Positions 6,322 through 12,786 of a DNA stretch of 12,786 bases are shown here, piece after piece. Source of the DNA: Deltaproteobacteria bacterium (GTDB taxonomy: Bacteria; Chloroflexota; Dehalococcoidia; Dehalococcoidales; BS750m-G39); the NCBI GenBank assembly GCA_013202445.1, contig JABMRW010000076.1:1-12786 (forward strand), written 5' to 3'. The first letter of the stretch is position 1; each line of letters starts with the position of its first letter. A program made the position numbers and the translations under genes. The notes under the pieces were generated by a model. It worked only from the letters and a program-made list of their open reading frames with translations. It was not told the origin of the DNA and searched no databases.

Positions 6322-7158
6322 CTACCGCCTTCGGATGGCGAAGTTCCTGACGAAGAAGTCGTAGTCATTCTCTTTTTTAAGCAGGGTGCCGATAAAGGGT
6401 ACCTGCTTGGCGATGTCCTCATGGGGGATGCCGCCGGCGATGAGCGCCCGTATCCAGTCAATCAGCTCGCTGGTGGAAGGTTTCTTACGGAAGTCGTCAA
6501 CCTTCCTCAGCGAATAGAATGTCTTGAGAGCTTCGCTGAGCAGGTTATCCTTGATATCGGGGAAGTGCACCCGCACGATTTCCTCCATCAGCTCCGGCGT
6601 CGGGAACTCGATGTAATGAAAGATACAGCGCCGCAGGAAGGCGTCGGGCAGCTCTTTTTCGGCGTTGCTGGTGATGACGGTTATGGGCCGGTGGATGGCG
6701 CTGATGGTCTCGTTGGTCTCGGGGATATAAAAGCTCATCTCATCCAGCTCGTTGAGCAGGTCGTTGGGGAACTCGATGTCGGCCTTATCCACCTCGTCAA
6801 TCAGTAAGACCACCCTCTCCGGGGCGATAAAGGCCTGCCCCAGCTTGCCCAGCTTGATGTACTGCTTGATGTCGCCGACGTCCTTATCGCCGAAGCGGCT
6901 ATCGTTGAGCCGCTGCACGGTATCGTAAACGTAAAGCCCTTCCTGGGCCTTGGTGGTCGATTTTACGTTCCAGATTGTCAGCTTTTTCTCCAGCCCGCGG
7001 GCGATGCTGTGGGCCAGCAGCGTTTTTCCCGTCCCCGCCTCCCCCCTGATGAGTAACGGCCTGCCCAGGGCTATAGAAACATTAACCGCGTTTCTAATCG
7101 GTTCCGAGGTAACGTAATCCTCCGAGCCGCTGAATTGGGCAAAGTTATCCTTTTTCAC
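6322..7158 (-). CDS. MoxR-family AAA+ ATPase
   Basis: ATPase of the MoxR group, 278 residues. Walker A is GEAGTGKT (39-46). Walker B is VVLLIDE (116-122), followed by VDKAD. Sensor 1 is VITSN (161-165) and an arginine-finger segment is FLRRCIF (174-180). The C-terminal lid helices complete the normal length. MoxR proteins act as chaperones with a VWA partner, encoded here directly downstream. The start is a GTG with AGGAGG ten bases upstream. A possible promoter lies about 115 bases upstream in the region shared with the RND gene. The closest functional model is the CoxD/CoxE-like pair, but the client is unknown. Confidence 0.92.
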   Translation of the reverse strand: MKKDNFAQFSGSEDYVTSEPIRNAVNVSIALGRPLLIRGEAGTGKTLLAHSIARGLEKKLTIWNVKSTTKAQEGLYVYDTVQRLNDSRFGDKDVGDIKQYIKLGKLGQAFIAPERVVLLIDEVDKADIEFPNDLLNELDEMSFYIPETNETISAIHRPITVITSNAEKELPDAFLRRCIFHYIEFPTPELMEEIVRVHFPDIKDNLLSEALKTFYSLRKVDDFRKKPSTSELIDWIRALIAGGIPHEDIAKQVPFIGTLLKKENDYDFFVRNFAIRRR

Positions 7159-7272
7159 TTACTTATCGCCTCCTGGAATAAAGATTCACCGCGGACGTTT
7201 TATCTTTGTCGCCGCTAAGGTTGCTTTAAAGGGGTTGTAATCATTCTTAATATAATTATTCCCGCTACTATA

Positions 7273-7302
7273 ATTATACCCGAGAGCGGGAGTTGGAAGC
7301 AA
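7273..7302 (-). promoter_or_regulatory. Possible sigma-70 promoter of the MoxR-VWA operon
   Basis: On the minus strand a perfect -10 TATAAT (7273-7278) is preceded at 18 bases by TTGCTT (7297-7302), a weak -35. An inverted repeat CCCGCT/AGCGGG (7261-7266 and 7285-7290) flanks the -10, which could be an operator. The leader to the GTG would be about 105 bases. Confidence 0.45.
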
Positions 7303-7330
7303 ATATAGATGGACGAAGATAGCTCCCAGT

Positions 7331-7359
7331 TTGACAACCAAATGGCACCAATGTATAAA
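7331..7359 (+). promoter_or_regulatory. Consensus sigma-70 promoter of the RND exporter
   Basis: TTGACA (7331-7336), a 17-base spacer and TATAAA (7354-7359) give a near-perfect housekeeping promoter. Transcription would start about 7366, just before the ribosome-binding site at 7371. This supports translation starting at 7387, not at 7492. Confidence 0.75.
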
Positions 7360-7370
7360 TAAATTAGGTG

Positions 7371-7380
7371 AGGGAGGTGA
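7371..7380 (+). promoter_or_regulatory. Strong ribosome-binding site that fixes the RND start
   Basis: AGGGAGGTGA has eight contiguous bases complementary to the 16S rRNA tail. The GGAGG core lies nine bases before CTG at 7387. No ATG, GTG or TTG occurs in the RND frame at usable spacing. The TGA at its end also stops the RND frame upstream. Confidence 0.75.
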
Positions 7381-7386
7381 GGCAAA

Positions 7387-9813
7387 CTGAAAAAGTTCTC
7401 GTCGGCGCTGGCGCGGTTCATCGGGCGCTGGCCCTGGTTAATAATAGCGGTCGCCCTGTTACTCTCGGCGGCGGCGGTACCGGGCGTTACCATGCTGGAG
7501 ACGGAGACCGGTTTTGCCGCCTTAGTTTCACCCGATTCGAAGATAGCCCGGGACAACGCCCGCTACCAGGAGCAGTTCGGCGGGGAGCCGATTACCGTTC
7601 TCCTCAGCGGCCCGCTTGATAATATCTTCTCCACCCAGAACCTGGCCATCCTCTCCGATTTTGAACAGGAATTCTCCGGTGACGAGTGCTACCGTGCCAT
7701 TAACGGCCCGCTGACTATTTTACAGTTAGCCCAGCAGGAAGCCGAACAGGCCATGCGGGCATTCGAAGAGCAGCTTGCCCTGGCTCAGGAACAGGCGGCG
7801 GCCCAGGCCAGAGCGGCGGCGGCGGCAATGGGGCTTGGCGAGGCGGAGCAGGAGATGGCCGCCCAGCAGGCGCGGGCTGAGGTTCTGCAAAAGTTCCAGC
7901 CTCAGATAGAGCAGCTGCAGCTTATCGGCCAACCCTCGCTGGACAACCCGGCCTTTATCGCCTCGGTCCTCTACGATGCCGAAGGCGCCGTCAGCCCGGC
8001 GATGCAATCTTTCGTTCCCGATATCGCCCATGCCCTCATCAGCGTTACCCCCCGGGGGAACATGAGCGACCAGGAATCCCTGCAGGCGGTCATTGATATT
8101 GAAAATTTCTTCTCCAGCCATCCCCTGGACGGGGTAAAGGTTACCGTAGCCTCTGCCGCCAAGCTGGTTGACGCCATCAGTAACAGCATCGGCAATAATA
8201 TAAAAGTGCTGCTGGCGCTGTCGGTGGCCGTTATGGTTCTCATCCTGGTCTTCACCTTCCGGGTACGCTGGCGGCTGCTCTCCTTATTGATGGTGGGCTT
8301 AAGCGCTCTCTGGACGTTTGGTCTGATGGGCTATCTGGGGGTGCCGGTCACTATGGCTACCATGGCGGCGCTGACGATACTGCTCGGTCTGGGTATAGAT
8401 TTTTCCATACAGTCCCACAACCGTTATCAGGAAGAGGTTGCCAGGAGCAAGACCGTCGGTGAAGCCATGGTTACTTCAATCTCAAACATGTTTCCCACCA
8501 TAGGCATTGCCCTGCTGGCAACCATAATCGGATTTATCACGCTGTATATATCCGAGGTGCCCATGATACGCCAGTTCGGCATGATGCTGGCTACCGGCAT
8601 CGTCATCAGTTATATTGTCGCCCTCTTTTTATTGCACAGCATCGTCTACCTGGGCGATAAGAAAATAGAAATTAAAAAGCTAAAAGAGGAGGCGTCAAAG
8701 GCAAGCGGTCGAATCGAGCGCATTTTACTGCGCCTGGGCAAGCTGGTGATTAACCATACCCTCTGGATTTTCATTGTGGCGGTGGCTTTCGCCGTTGGCG
8801 GCGGCATCGTCGACCACTGGCTGCCCACCAATACCGACTATGAGGACTTGATGCCTCAGAGTACGCCGGCGCTGGTAGAGCTGAGGGAAATGCGCCAGAT
8901 TGTCGGCATCGGGGGGACGGTACGCCTCATGGTGGAGGCCGATGATGTCACCACCCCGGCGGTACTCATCTGGTTGAAAGACTATGGGGATAACGCTCTA
9001 TCGGCCCACCCCGAGATTATTTCGGCCAGCAGCCTGGCGACAGTGGTCAGCGCCGCCGCCGGAGGGGTAATCCCCGCCCAGCCCCAGATCGATGCCATAC
9101 TGGAAAGCACTCCCCGATCTTATCTGGCGCCGCTCCTATCCAGCGACCGCAGTATAGCCGGCATCTCGTTCAACATAGAGTACATACCCATGGGAGAGAC
9201 CCATGACCTTTTAGTGCTTTTACAGGAAGAGGCCAGCCCCCCGTCCGGGGTGAGCATTTCACCGGTGGGCAGTCTTGCCCTCGGGGCGAGCACGATGGAT
9301 GCTTTAGTCGGCGCCAGGATGACCATGAATCTCATCTGCCTGGGAGCGATACTCCTGGTGCTTCTGGTGGTTTACCGTCGTCTGGGCAGTATCATCTTCA
9401 CCATCATACCGGTCGGGGCCGTCATTGCCTGGTCCTCGCTGGACATGTATCTCATCGGTATTCCGCTTAACCCGCTTACCGCCATTATGGGTGTGCTTAT
9501 CATCGGCATCTGTACCGAGTTCATGGTGCTGCTCATGGGGCGCTATGAGGAAGAGAAAAGGCGGGGAGCGCCCCCTCAAGAGGCCATGGTCACGGCCATC
9601 TCAAAGATAGGGCGGGCTATTGTCACCACCGCCCTGACCACCCTGGGGGGGTTCGGGGTGCTGATAGCCTCCAGCTTTGTCATGATCCGTGATTTCGGCA
9701 TCGCCACCGTGATCAGCGTTTTCCTCAGCCTGCTGATAACGATTACGGTAATGCCCGGGCTGATTGTCTGGTACGATGAGTGGCGGCAAAGGCGCCGCGC
9801 CGGTAAGGCTTAG
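7387..9813 (+). CDS. RND/MMPL exporter, HAE3-like, apparent CTG start
   Basis: Large proton-driven inner-membrane exporter of the RND superfamily, 808 residues from CTG 7387. The first ATG (7492) would remove the first membrane helix (WPWLIIAVALLLSAAAV), and 7387 has an excellent promoter and ribosome-binding site. Layout: TM1, a large extracytoplasmic loop, TM2-6 (about 273-420), linker, TM7 (about 460-475), second loop, TM8-12 (about 646-796). TM4 carries GLGIDFS (Asp338, the usual proton-relay position). The matching helix in the second half has GICTEFM, with Glu711 replacing Asp. The first loop contains an Ala/Gln/Glu-rich coiled-coil hairpin (about 115-176). No membrane-fusion protein or outer-membrane partner is adjacent, as expected of HAE3/MMPL lipid or hopanoid exporters. 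Substrate unknown. Its stop overlaps the pyrD stop by four bases, tail to tail. Confidence 0.88.
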   Translation: MKKFSSALARFIGRWPWLIIAVALLLSAAAVPGVTMLETETGFAALVSPDSKIARDNARYQEQFGGEPITVLLSGPLDNIFSTQNLAILSDFEQEFSGDECYRAINGPLTILQLAQQEAEQAMRAFEEQLALAQEQAAAQARAAAAAMGLGEAEQEMAAQQARAEVLQKFQPQIEQLQLIGQPSLDNPAFIASVLYDAEGAVSPAMQSFVPDIAHALISVTPRGNMSDQESLQAVIDIENFFSSHPLDGVKVTVASAAKLVDAISNSIGNNIKVLLALSVAVMVLILVFTFRVRWRLLSLLMVGLSALWTFGLMGYLGVPVTMATMAALTILLGLGIDFSIQSHNRYQEEVARSKTVGEAMVTSISNMFPTIGIALLATIIGFITLYISEVPMIRQFGMMLATGIVISYIVALFLLHSIVYLGDKKIEIKKLKEEASKASGRIERILLRLGKLVINHTLWIFIVAVAFAVGGGIVDHWLPTNTDYEDLMPQSTPALVELREMRQIVGIGGTVRLMVEADDVTTPAVLIWLKDYGDNALSAHPEIISASSLATVVSAAAGGVIPAQPQIDAILESTPRSYLAPLLSSDRSIAGISFNIEYIPMGETHDLLVLLQEEASPPSGVSISPVGSLALGASTMDALVGARMTMNLICLGAILLVLLVVYRRLGSIIFTIIPVGAVIAWSSLDMYLIGIPLNPLTAIMGVLIIGICTEFMVLLMGRYEEEKRRGAPPQEAMVTAISKIGRAIVTTALTTLGGFGVLIASSFVMIRDFGIATVISVFLSLLITITVMPGLIVWYDEWRQRRRAGKA

Positions 9814-10733
9814 CCCCGCCCCGCCCCGATAAGCTCATTTATATCCTCAACCCCCTCTTTTTTCATGAACTCCTCTATTCCTTCCAGAATTTCAAGAGGA
9901 GAGTTGGGGTCGGTGAAGTTGGCCGTGCCCATCTGGACGGCGCTGGCTCCGGCCATGATGAACTGGAGGGCGTCGCTGGCGCTGGCGATACCGCCCATAC
10001 CCACCACCGGCACCTCCACGGCGCCGGCCACCTTGTAGACCAGGTACAGGGCTAGCGGCCTTATCGCCGGTCCGGAAAGCCCCCCGAAAATATTGCCCAG
10101 CAGCGGCCGGCGTTTACCAATGTCGATGACCATACCCTTGGGCGTATTAATCAGGGATATAGCGTCGGCTCCGGCGGCCGCCACCGCCTCAGCCACCCCG
10201 ACGATGTCGCCGGTGTTGGGGGTCAGCTTGACCATTACCGGCAGCGAGGTGGCTGCTTTGACCGCCGCCGTCACCTCGGCGGCGGGCTCCGGTCTGGTGC
10301 CGAACTCAACCCCGCCGGCTTCTATATTGGGACAGCCGATGTTAACCTCAATACCGCCGATGCCGGCTACCCCGTCCAGCATACCCGCCAGACGGGCGTA
10401 CTCTTCGACTGTCTCCCCCACTATATTTACGATAACCGGCACCCGCCACCCCGCCCATACCGGCGCCTTTTTGGTGATTACGGCTTCGATGCCGATATTC
10501 TGCAGCCCGATGGAATTAAGCACGCCGCAGGGTGTCTCCGCCAGCCTTGGCTGGGGATTGCCCTCCCTGGGTTTGAGGGTAGTCCCCTTGCAGACGATAG
10601 CCCCCAGCCTCTGGATATCAAAGGGGTGCTCGTACTCGGTGCCCCAGCCGAAGGTGCCCGAGGCGGTCATTACCGGATTGGCCAGCAGTAAGCCTTTTTT
10701 ATTTTTCGGTGCCAGTTGGACCGATAGGTTCAT
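9810..10733 (-). CDS. pyrD: Dihydroorotate dehydrogenase, class 1B catalytic subunit
   Basis: FMN enzyme that oxidises dihydroorotate to orotate in pyrimidine synthesis. The 307-residue TIM barrel shows NPVMTASGTFGWGTEY, CKGTTLKPREGNPQPR, and EVNIGCPNIEAGG with the class 1 catalytic Cys134 (class 1A and 1B use Cys; class 2 uses Ser). VMVKLTPNTGDI and the phosphate-binding VVGMGGIASASDA and GASAVQMGTANF follow. Class 1B forms a complex with the iron-sulfur flavoprotein PyrK, but no pyrK is adjacent; upstream is a metallo-beta-lactamase-fold gene. The ATG has GAGGAG about six bases away and lies 12 bases after that gene's stop, so it is last in the fur operon. The stop overlaps the RND stop. 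Confidence 0.95.
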   Translation of the reverse strand: MNLSVQLAPKNKKGLLLANPVMTASGTFGWGTEYEHPFDIQRLGAIVCKGTTLKPREGNPQPRLAETPCGVLNSIGLQNIGIEAVITKKAPVWAGWRVPVIVNIVGETVEEYARLAGMLDGVAGIGGIEVNIGCPNIEAGGVEFGTRPEPAAEVTAAVKAATSLPVMVKLTPNTGDIVGVAEAVAAAGADAISLINTPKGMVIDIGKRRPLLGNIFGGLSGPAIRPLALYLVYKVAGAVEVPVVGMGGIASASDALQFIMAGASAVQMGTANFTDPNSPLEILEGIEEFMKKEGVEDINELIGAGRG

Positions 10734-10745
10734 ATTAGCTCCTCG

Positions 10746-11579
10746 TCACAGGCTAATAGTGGTGCCGGCGATATTAAATAAAAAGCTGTTACCGAACTCC
10801 CGGGCCATTATGGCCGATGCCGCCAGCCCGGTGCAATGGCCGAAGCCCAGCTGTTGCACCCCCAGCTCTTTAAGGGCGGCTATGGTCAGCCATACCCGTT
10901 CCTCGGTGGCGTTCATCAGGTGACAGCCGCCGAAGACGGCCTGTATTGCCTCCACCCCGGTCAGCTTCCGGGCGTGGTAGAGGGTGTTGATGATACCGCG
11001 GTGGGCACAGCCCAGGATGACCACCAGCCCCGCCCCGGTAGTTATTATCAACGCCTGGTCATCCAGCAGCTTATCCGGCTTAAAGCGCTTGCCCTCCTTG
11101 ACCACCAGGCGGGGCTCTATCGTCTCGTAATCAGTGGTCATGGGAATCTCGCCGGTGGTCATTATGCTGTCGGTTATTTTCACCGGCTCCCTGCTCAGCT
11201 TAAAGTGGGCCCCCAGGCTCTCCAGCGTCTGGCGGTGGAAGGGTATGCCGATGTACTCGGCCTCCTCCCCCTCACGGCGGCTGTACTTGGCCGCCCAGAT
11301 ATCGGGGTGGGCGATTACCTCTATCTCTTTGCCGGCGCGGAGCAGCACCTGTTTTAGCCCGCCGGTGTGGTCAAAGTGGCCGTGGCTTAAGACAATCTTA
11401 TCAATCCGGCTTAAGCTAATGCCCATCAGGTCGGCATTGTGGCTGGCGGAGAGGCTTTGCCCGGTGTCGAAGAGGATGTTTATCTCCTCGCTTTCCACCA
11501 GGATGCTTAAGCCCCACTCCGCCATAAGACCACCTAAGCCGGCGGTATTCTCGCTCAGGGTGGTGATTTGCAGCCCCAT
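10746..11579 (-). CDS. Metallo-beta-lactamase-fold hydrolase, dihydropterin-related group
   Basis: Cytoplasmic MBL-fold protein of 277 residues. The metal motif is SHGHFDHTGG, giving H66, H68, D70 and H71. A later GCAHRGIINTL and GGCHLM supply the further metal histidines characteristic of the group often labelled dihydropterin/ribofuranosyl-aminobenzene phosphate synthase. That label is not experimentally secure for bacterial members, so I call only a metal-dependent hydrolase. ILFDTGQS near residue 35 is also typical. The ATG follows the membrane-protein stop by two bases, and its ribosome-binding site (GGAG) is formed by the last codons of that gene, so the two are coupled. It sits inside the Fur-controlled operon, but an iron or zinc link is only suggested. 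Confidence 0.85.
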   Translation of the reverse strand: MGLQITTLSENTAGLGGLMAEWGLSILVESEEINILFDTGQSLSASHNADLMGISLSRIDKIVLSHGHFDHTGGLKQVLLRAGKEIEVIAHPDIWAAKYSRREGEEAEYIGIPFHRQTLESLGAHFKLSREPVKITDSIMTTGEIPMTTDYETIEPRLVVKEGKRFKPDKLLDDQALIITTGAGLVVILGCAHRGIINTLYHARKLTGVEAIQAVFGGCHLMNATEERVWLTIAALKELGVQQLGFGHCTGLAASAIMAREFGNSFLFNIAGTTISL

Positions 11580-11581
11580 TT

Positions 11582-12250
11582 TTAATCTCCGCCGTGGTGG
11601 TGATTAGTATAGGCTATATCCTCCCGGCTAGCAACCCGTCTTATAAATAACAGGGGAAAGACGATATCGCTCAGACAGCAGGGGAGCCAGACGGCCAGGA
11701 AGAGGAAGATAAAGATGATGGGGAGCAGGGGGAGCCAGGCGGCCGTGCCGAAGGCGGTGAAGTAGAACAGCGAAGCCCAGGTGCTCAGTAACACATGCCC
11801 GGTGTGGGGGAATTTGGTGGTCTGCTTCCAGTAGCCGATGGCGATGCCGATAACCGCCGCCGAATTTATCACCACCCACTTGGGTACACCTAAATAGGGG
11901 AAGGCCTCCGTCTCCAGAAAGGGGGCGTGGAAGCCGATGCCGATATTAAGGGCGGTGCCTTCCAAGTAGGGAATGATGGCGTCGCTAAGAGTGGCGATAC
12001 CCACCGAGCCCAGGTAGCCGATTAAAATGGCCGCCCAGAGCCTGCCCCGGCTGTACCTCCTGTATATGGCGGTGGTCACCAGGGCGCTCAAGACCACGTG
12101 CAGCGGGTGCAGGGTATAGAAGGCGGCTTCGGAGATAGAGGTGGGGACATGGGCAAAGACAATTATCACCATGATAACGATGCCGGTAACGGCGCCGATG
12201 GCGGTGAAGGGGACGTGCTCTTTAAGCTCGTTTAATATTAGTCTAAGCAT
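11582..12250 (-). CDS. Polytopic membrane protein of unknown function, encoded with Fur
   Basis: I do not recognise a named family. The 222-residue product has about six hydrophobic segments (roughly 13-33, 44-62, 72-96, 124-141, 152-170, 172-202). It carries a striking set of possible metal ligands: H34, H48, H51, D90, H108, E113, H149 and H152, then Cys191-Cys192 with Asp195 in the last helix, and a C-terminal HHHGGD. The start is the ATG at 12250, with GGAGGTG eight bases upstream and an eight-base overlap with the end of fur. A longer frame running back through fur is low-complexity and rejected. Coupling to fur and a metal-type box suggests a metal-ion transporter, but that is inference. 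The next gene begins two bases after its stop. Confidence 0.8.
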   Translation of the reverse strand: MLRLILNELKEHVPFTAIGAVTGIVIMVIIVFAHVPTSISEAAFYTLHPLHVVLSALVTTAIYRRYSRGRLWAAILIGYLGSVGIATLSDAIIPYLEGTALNIGIGFHAPFLETEAFPYLGVPKWVVINSAAVIGIAIGYWKQTTKFPHTGHVLLSTWASLFYFTAFGTAAWLPLLPIIFIFLFLAVWLPCCLSDIVFPLLFIRRVASREDIAYTNHHHGGD

Positions 12251-12674
12251 TTTGCCGGCACCTCCGGCACCGCCCGGTGAACTCAAGCAGGTGCCCTTCA
12301 ATCTCAAACCCGGTCTCCCGGGATAGCTTTGCTTCCAGTGGGGAGATGTCGTAGCTGCTAAAGTCGACCACGGCGCCGCAGCTGGAGCAGATAATATGGT
12401 GGTGGTGCTCCGGGGCGCCGATGGTATAGCTGCGGCCGCTACCGCCGGCGTGCAGCTCACAGATAAGCTCTAAACTGGCCAGTATCTCCAGGGTGCGGTA
12501 GATAGTGGTCAGCCCGATATTGGGGTGCTCTTTATGCACCTTCCGGTAGATGTCGGCGGGGGTGAGATGGTCGGGGCTGGCGGTAATGGCGCCGATGACC
12601 ACCCGGCGCTGGGGGGTGAGCTTATAGCCGTGATGTTTCAGGGCGGCAGCGATTCCTTTTTCTGTAAGCCTCAT
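12243..12674 (-). CDS. fur: Fur-family metal-responsive repressor
   Basis: Winged-helix regulator of the Fur/Zur/PerR family. From the ATG at 12674 it has 143 residues. The DNA-binding part includes YKLTPQRRVVIGAI and the recognition helix LTTIYRTLEIL (55-65). A regulatory metal site includes EHHHHIICSSCG. Two CxxC pairs, C96-C99 and C136-C139, should hold structural zinc. The frame could extend 14 codons upstream to 12716, but that segment covers the operator and the -10, so I use the internal ATG. GAG six to nine bases upstream is a weak ribosome-binding site. It is the first gene of a four-gene operon and probably represses itself. Sequence alone does not separate Fur from Zur or PerR. Confidence 0.92.
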   Translation of the reverse strand: MRLTEKGIAAALKHHGYKLTPQRRVVIGAITASPDHLTPADIYRKVHKEHPNIGLTTIYRTLEILASLELICELHAGGSGRSYTIGAPEHHHHIICSSCGAVVDFSSYDISPLEAKLSRETGFEIEGHLLEFTGRCRRCRQNA

Positions 12675-12688
12675 TTCAATCTCTAAAT

Positions 12689-12707
12689 GAAAATGATTAT
12701 CATTTAT
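12689..12707 (-). promoter_or_regulatory. Fur-type operator (7-1-7 palindrome)
   Basis: AAATGAT-T-ATCATTT (12691-12705) is a perfect 7-1-7 inverted repeat. The surrounding 19 bases match the classical Fur box GATAATGATAATCATTATC at about 14 positions. It overlaps the expected transcription start just downstream of the -10, ideal for repression of the fur operon. Confidence 0.85.
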
Positions 12708-12735
12708 ATAATACAAATATTATCGGGTTTGTCAA
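12708..12735 (-). promoter_or_regulatory. Promoter of the fur operon
   Basis: On the minus strand TTGACA (12730-12735), a 16-base spacer and TATTAT (12708-12713) form a good sigma-70 promoter. Transcription would start about 12701, inside the Fur-type box and about 27 bases before the chosen ATG. Confidence 0.75.
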
Positions 12736-12755
12736 TAGTTTTAGATAGATTATTT

Positions 12756-12786
12756 ATCAACCTTACCCCCTTTATCCCCCTCTCCA
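12756..12786 (-). repeat. G-rich interspersed repeat, copy 3 (inverted)
   Basis: On the minus strand this reads GGAGAGGGGGATAAAGGGGG then TAAGGTTGAT, matching copy 1 at 28 of 30 positions in opposite plus-strand orientation. It lies just upstream of the fur promoter and reaches the window edge, so its full length is not visible. Confidence 0.55.

Noticed and set aside
5150..7158. CO dehydrogenase maturation locus (CoxD/CoxE)
   Set aside because: The pair resembles it, but no coxMSL, coxF or coxG gene is present, so only the general MoxR-VWA call is supported.
9304..9579. Open frames antisense to the RND gene
   Set aside because: They arise from codon bias of a high-G+C membrane protein; no start signals or family motifs.
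12251..12460. Upstream extension of the membrane-protein frame by 70 residues
   Set aside because: It is an Ala/Pro/Ser/Gly-rich shadow of fur; ATG 12250 has a strong ribosome-binding site and begins with a sensible N-terminus.
12675..12716. Longer N-terminus for the Fur protein
   Set aside because: It would cover the operator and part of the promoter and is not Fur-like; the internal ATG at 12674 fits the family.
1..12786. CRISPR array or riboswitch
   Set aside because: No regularly spaced direct repeats and no recognisable aptamer core; the three G-rich repeats are kilobases apart.

Overview
The window reads as a chromosomal segment of a bacterium, most likely a Chloroflexota member near the Dehalococcoidia. 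That placement is inference from protein flavour: the YajC/MiaB pair, the HAE3-type RND exporter, and a large serine recombinase tail ending in PFVHHG. No rRNA or marker tree is available here. Most genes look near 55-60% G+C by eye. Two stretches are visibly AT-richer: the recombinase tail at the left edge and a restriction-modification-like pair (about 2223-3664), which suggests acquired DNA.

Layout. 1-491 (+) is the C-terminal end of a large serine recombinase that begins outside the window. 533-3772 is all on the minus strand, read right to left: tRNA-Ser(GCU), a DpnA-like DNA methyltransferase, a MutH/Sau3AI-like nuclease, miaB and yajC. The methyltransferase ribosome-binding site directly abuts the tRNA 3' CCA. 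3773-4102 is a G/C-skewed gap with a hairpin and a copy of an interspersed repeat. 4103-5142 (+) is ybeY overlapping an iron-sulfur flavoprotein-type oxidoreductase. 5150-7158 (-) is a MoxR AAA+ ATPase followed by a CoxE-type VWA protein. 7159-7386 is a divergent promoter region. 7387-9813 (+) is an RND/MMPL exporter that appears to start at CTG. 9810-12674 (-) is a tightly packed fur / membrane protein / metallo-beta-lactamase-fold hydrolase / pyrD operon behind a Fur-type box.

How the genes work together. The methyltransferase and nuclease probably form a GATC-specific restriction or nicking module. The two families point to the same site independently, and GATC is strongly depleted here: seven sites counted by eye in 12.8 kb, against roughly 48 expected at random. 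MiaB (tRNA thiomethylation), YbeY (rRNA processing) and YajC (Sec translocase) are housekeeping. MoxR and VWA are a chaperone-like pair with no visible client. The fur operon links a metal-responsive repressor to an unassigned polytopic membrane protein rich in His and Cys.

Best candidates for something undescribed: (i) the tRNA-linked MutH-like/DpnA-like GATC pair, whose nuclease has Asn where the family has a catalytic Asp; and (ii) the Fur-controlled membrane protein of unknown function.
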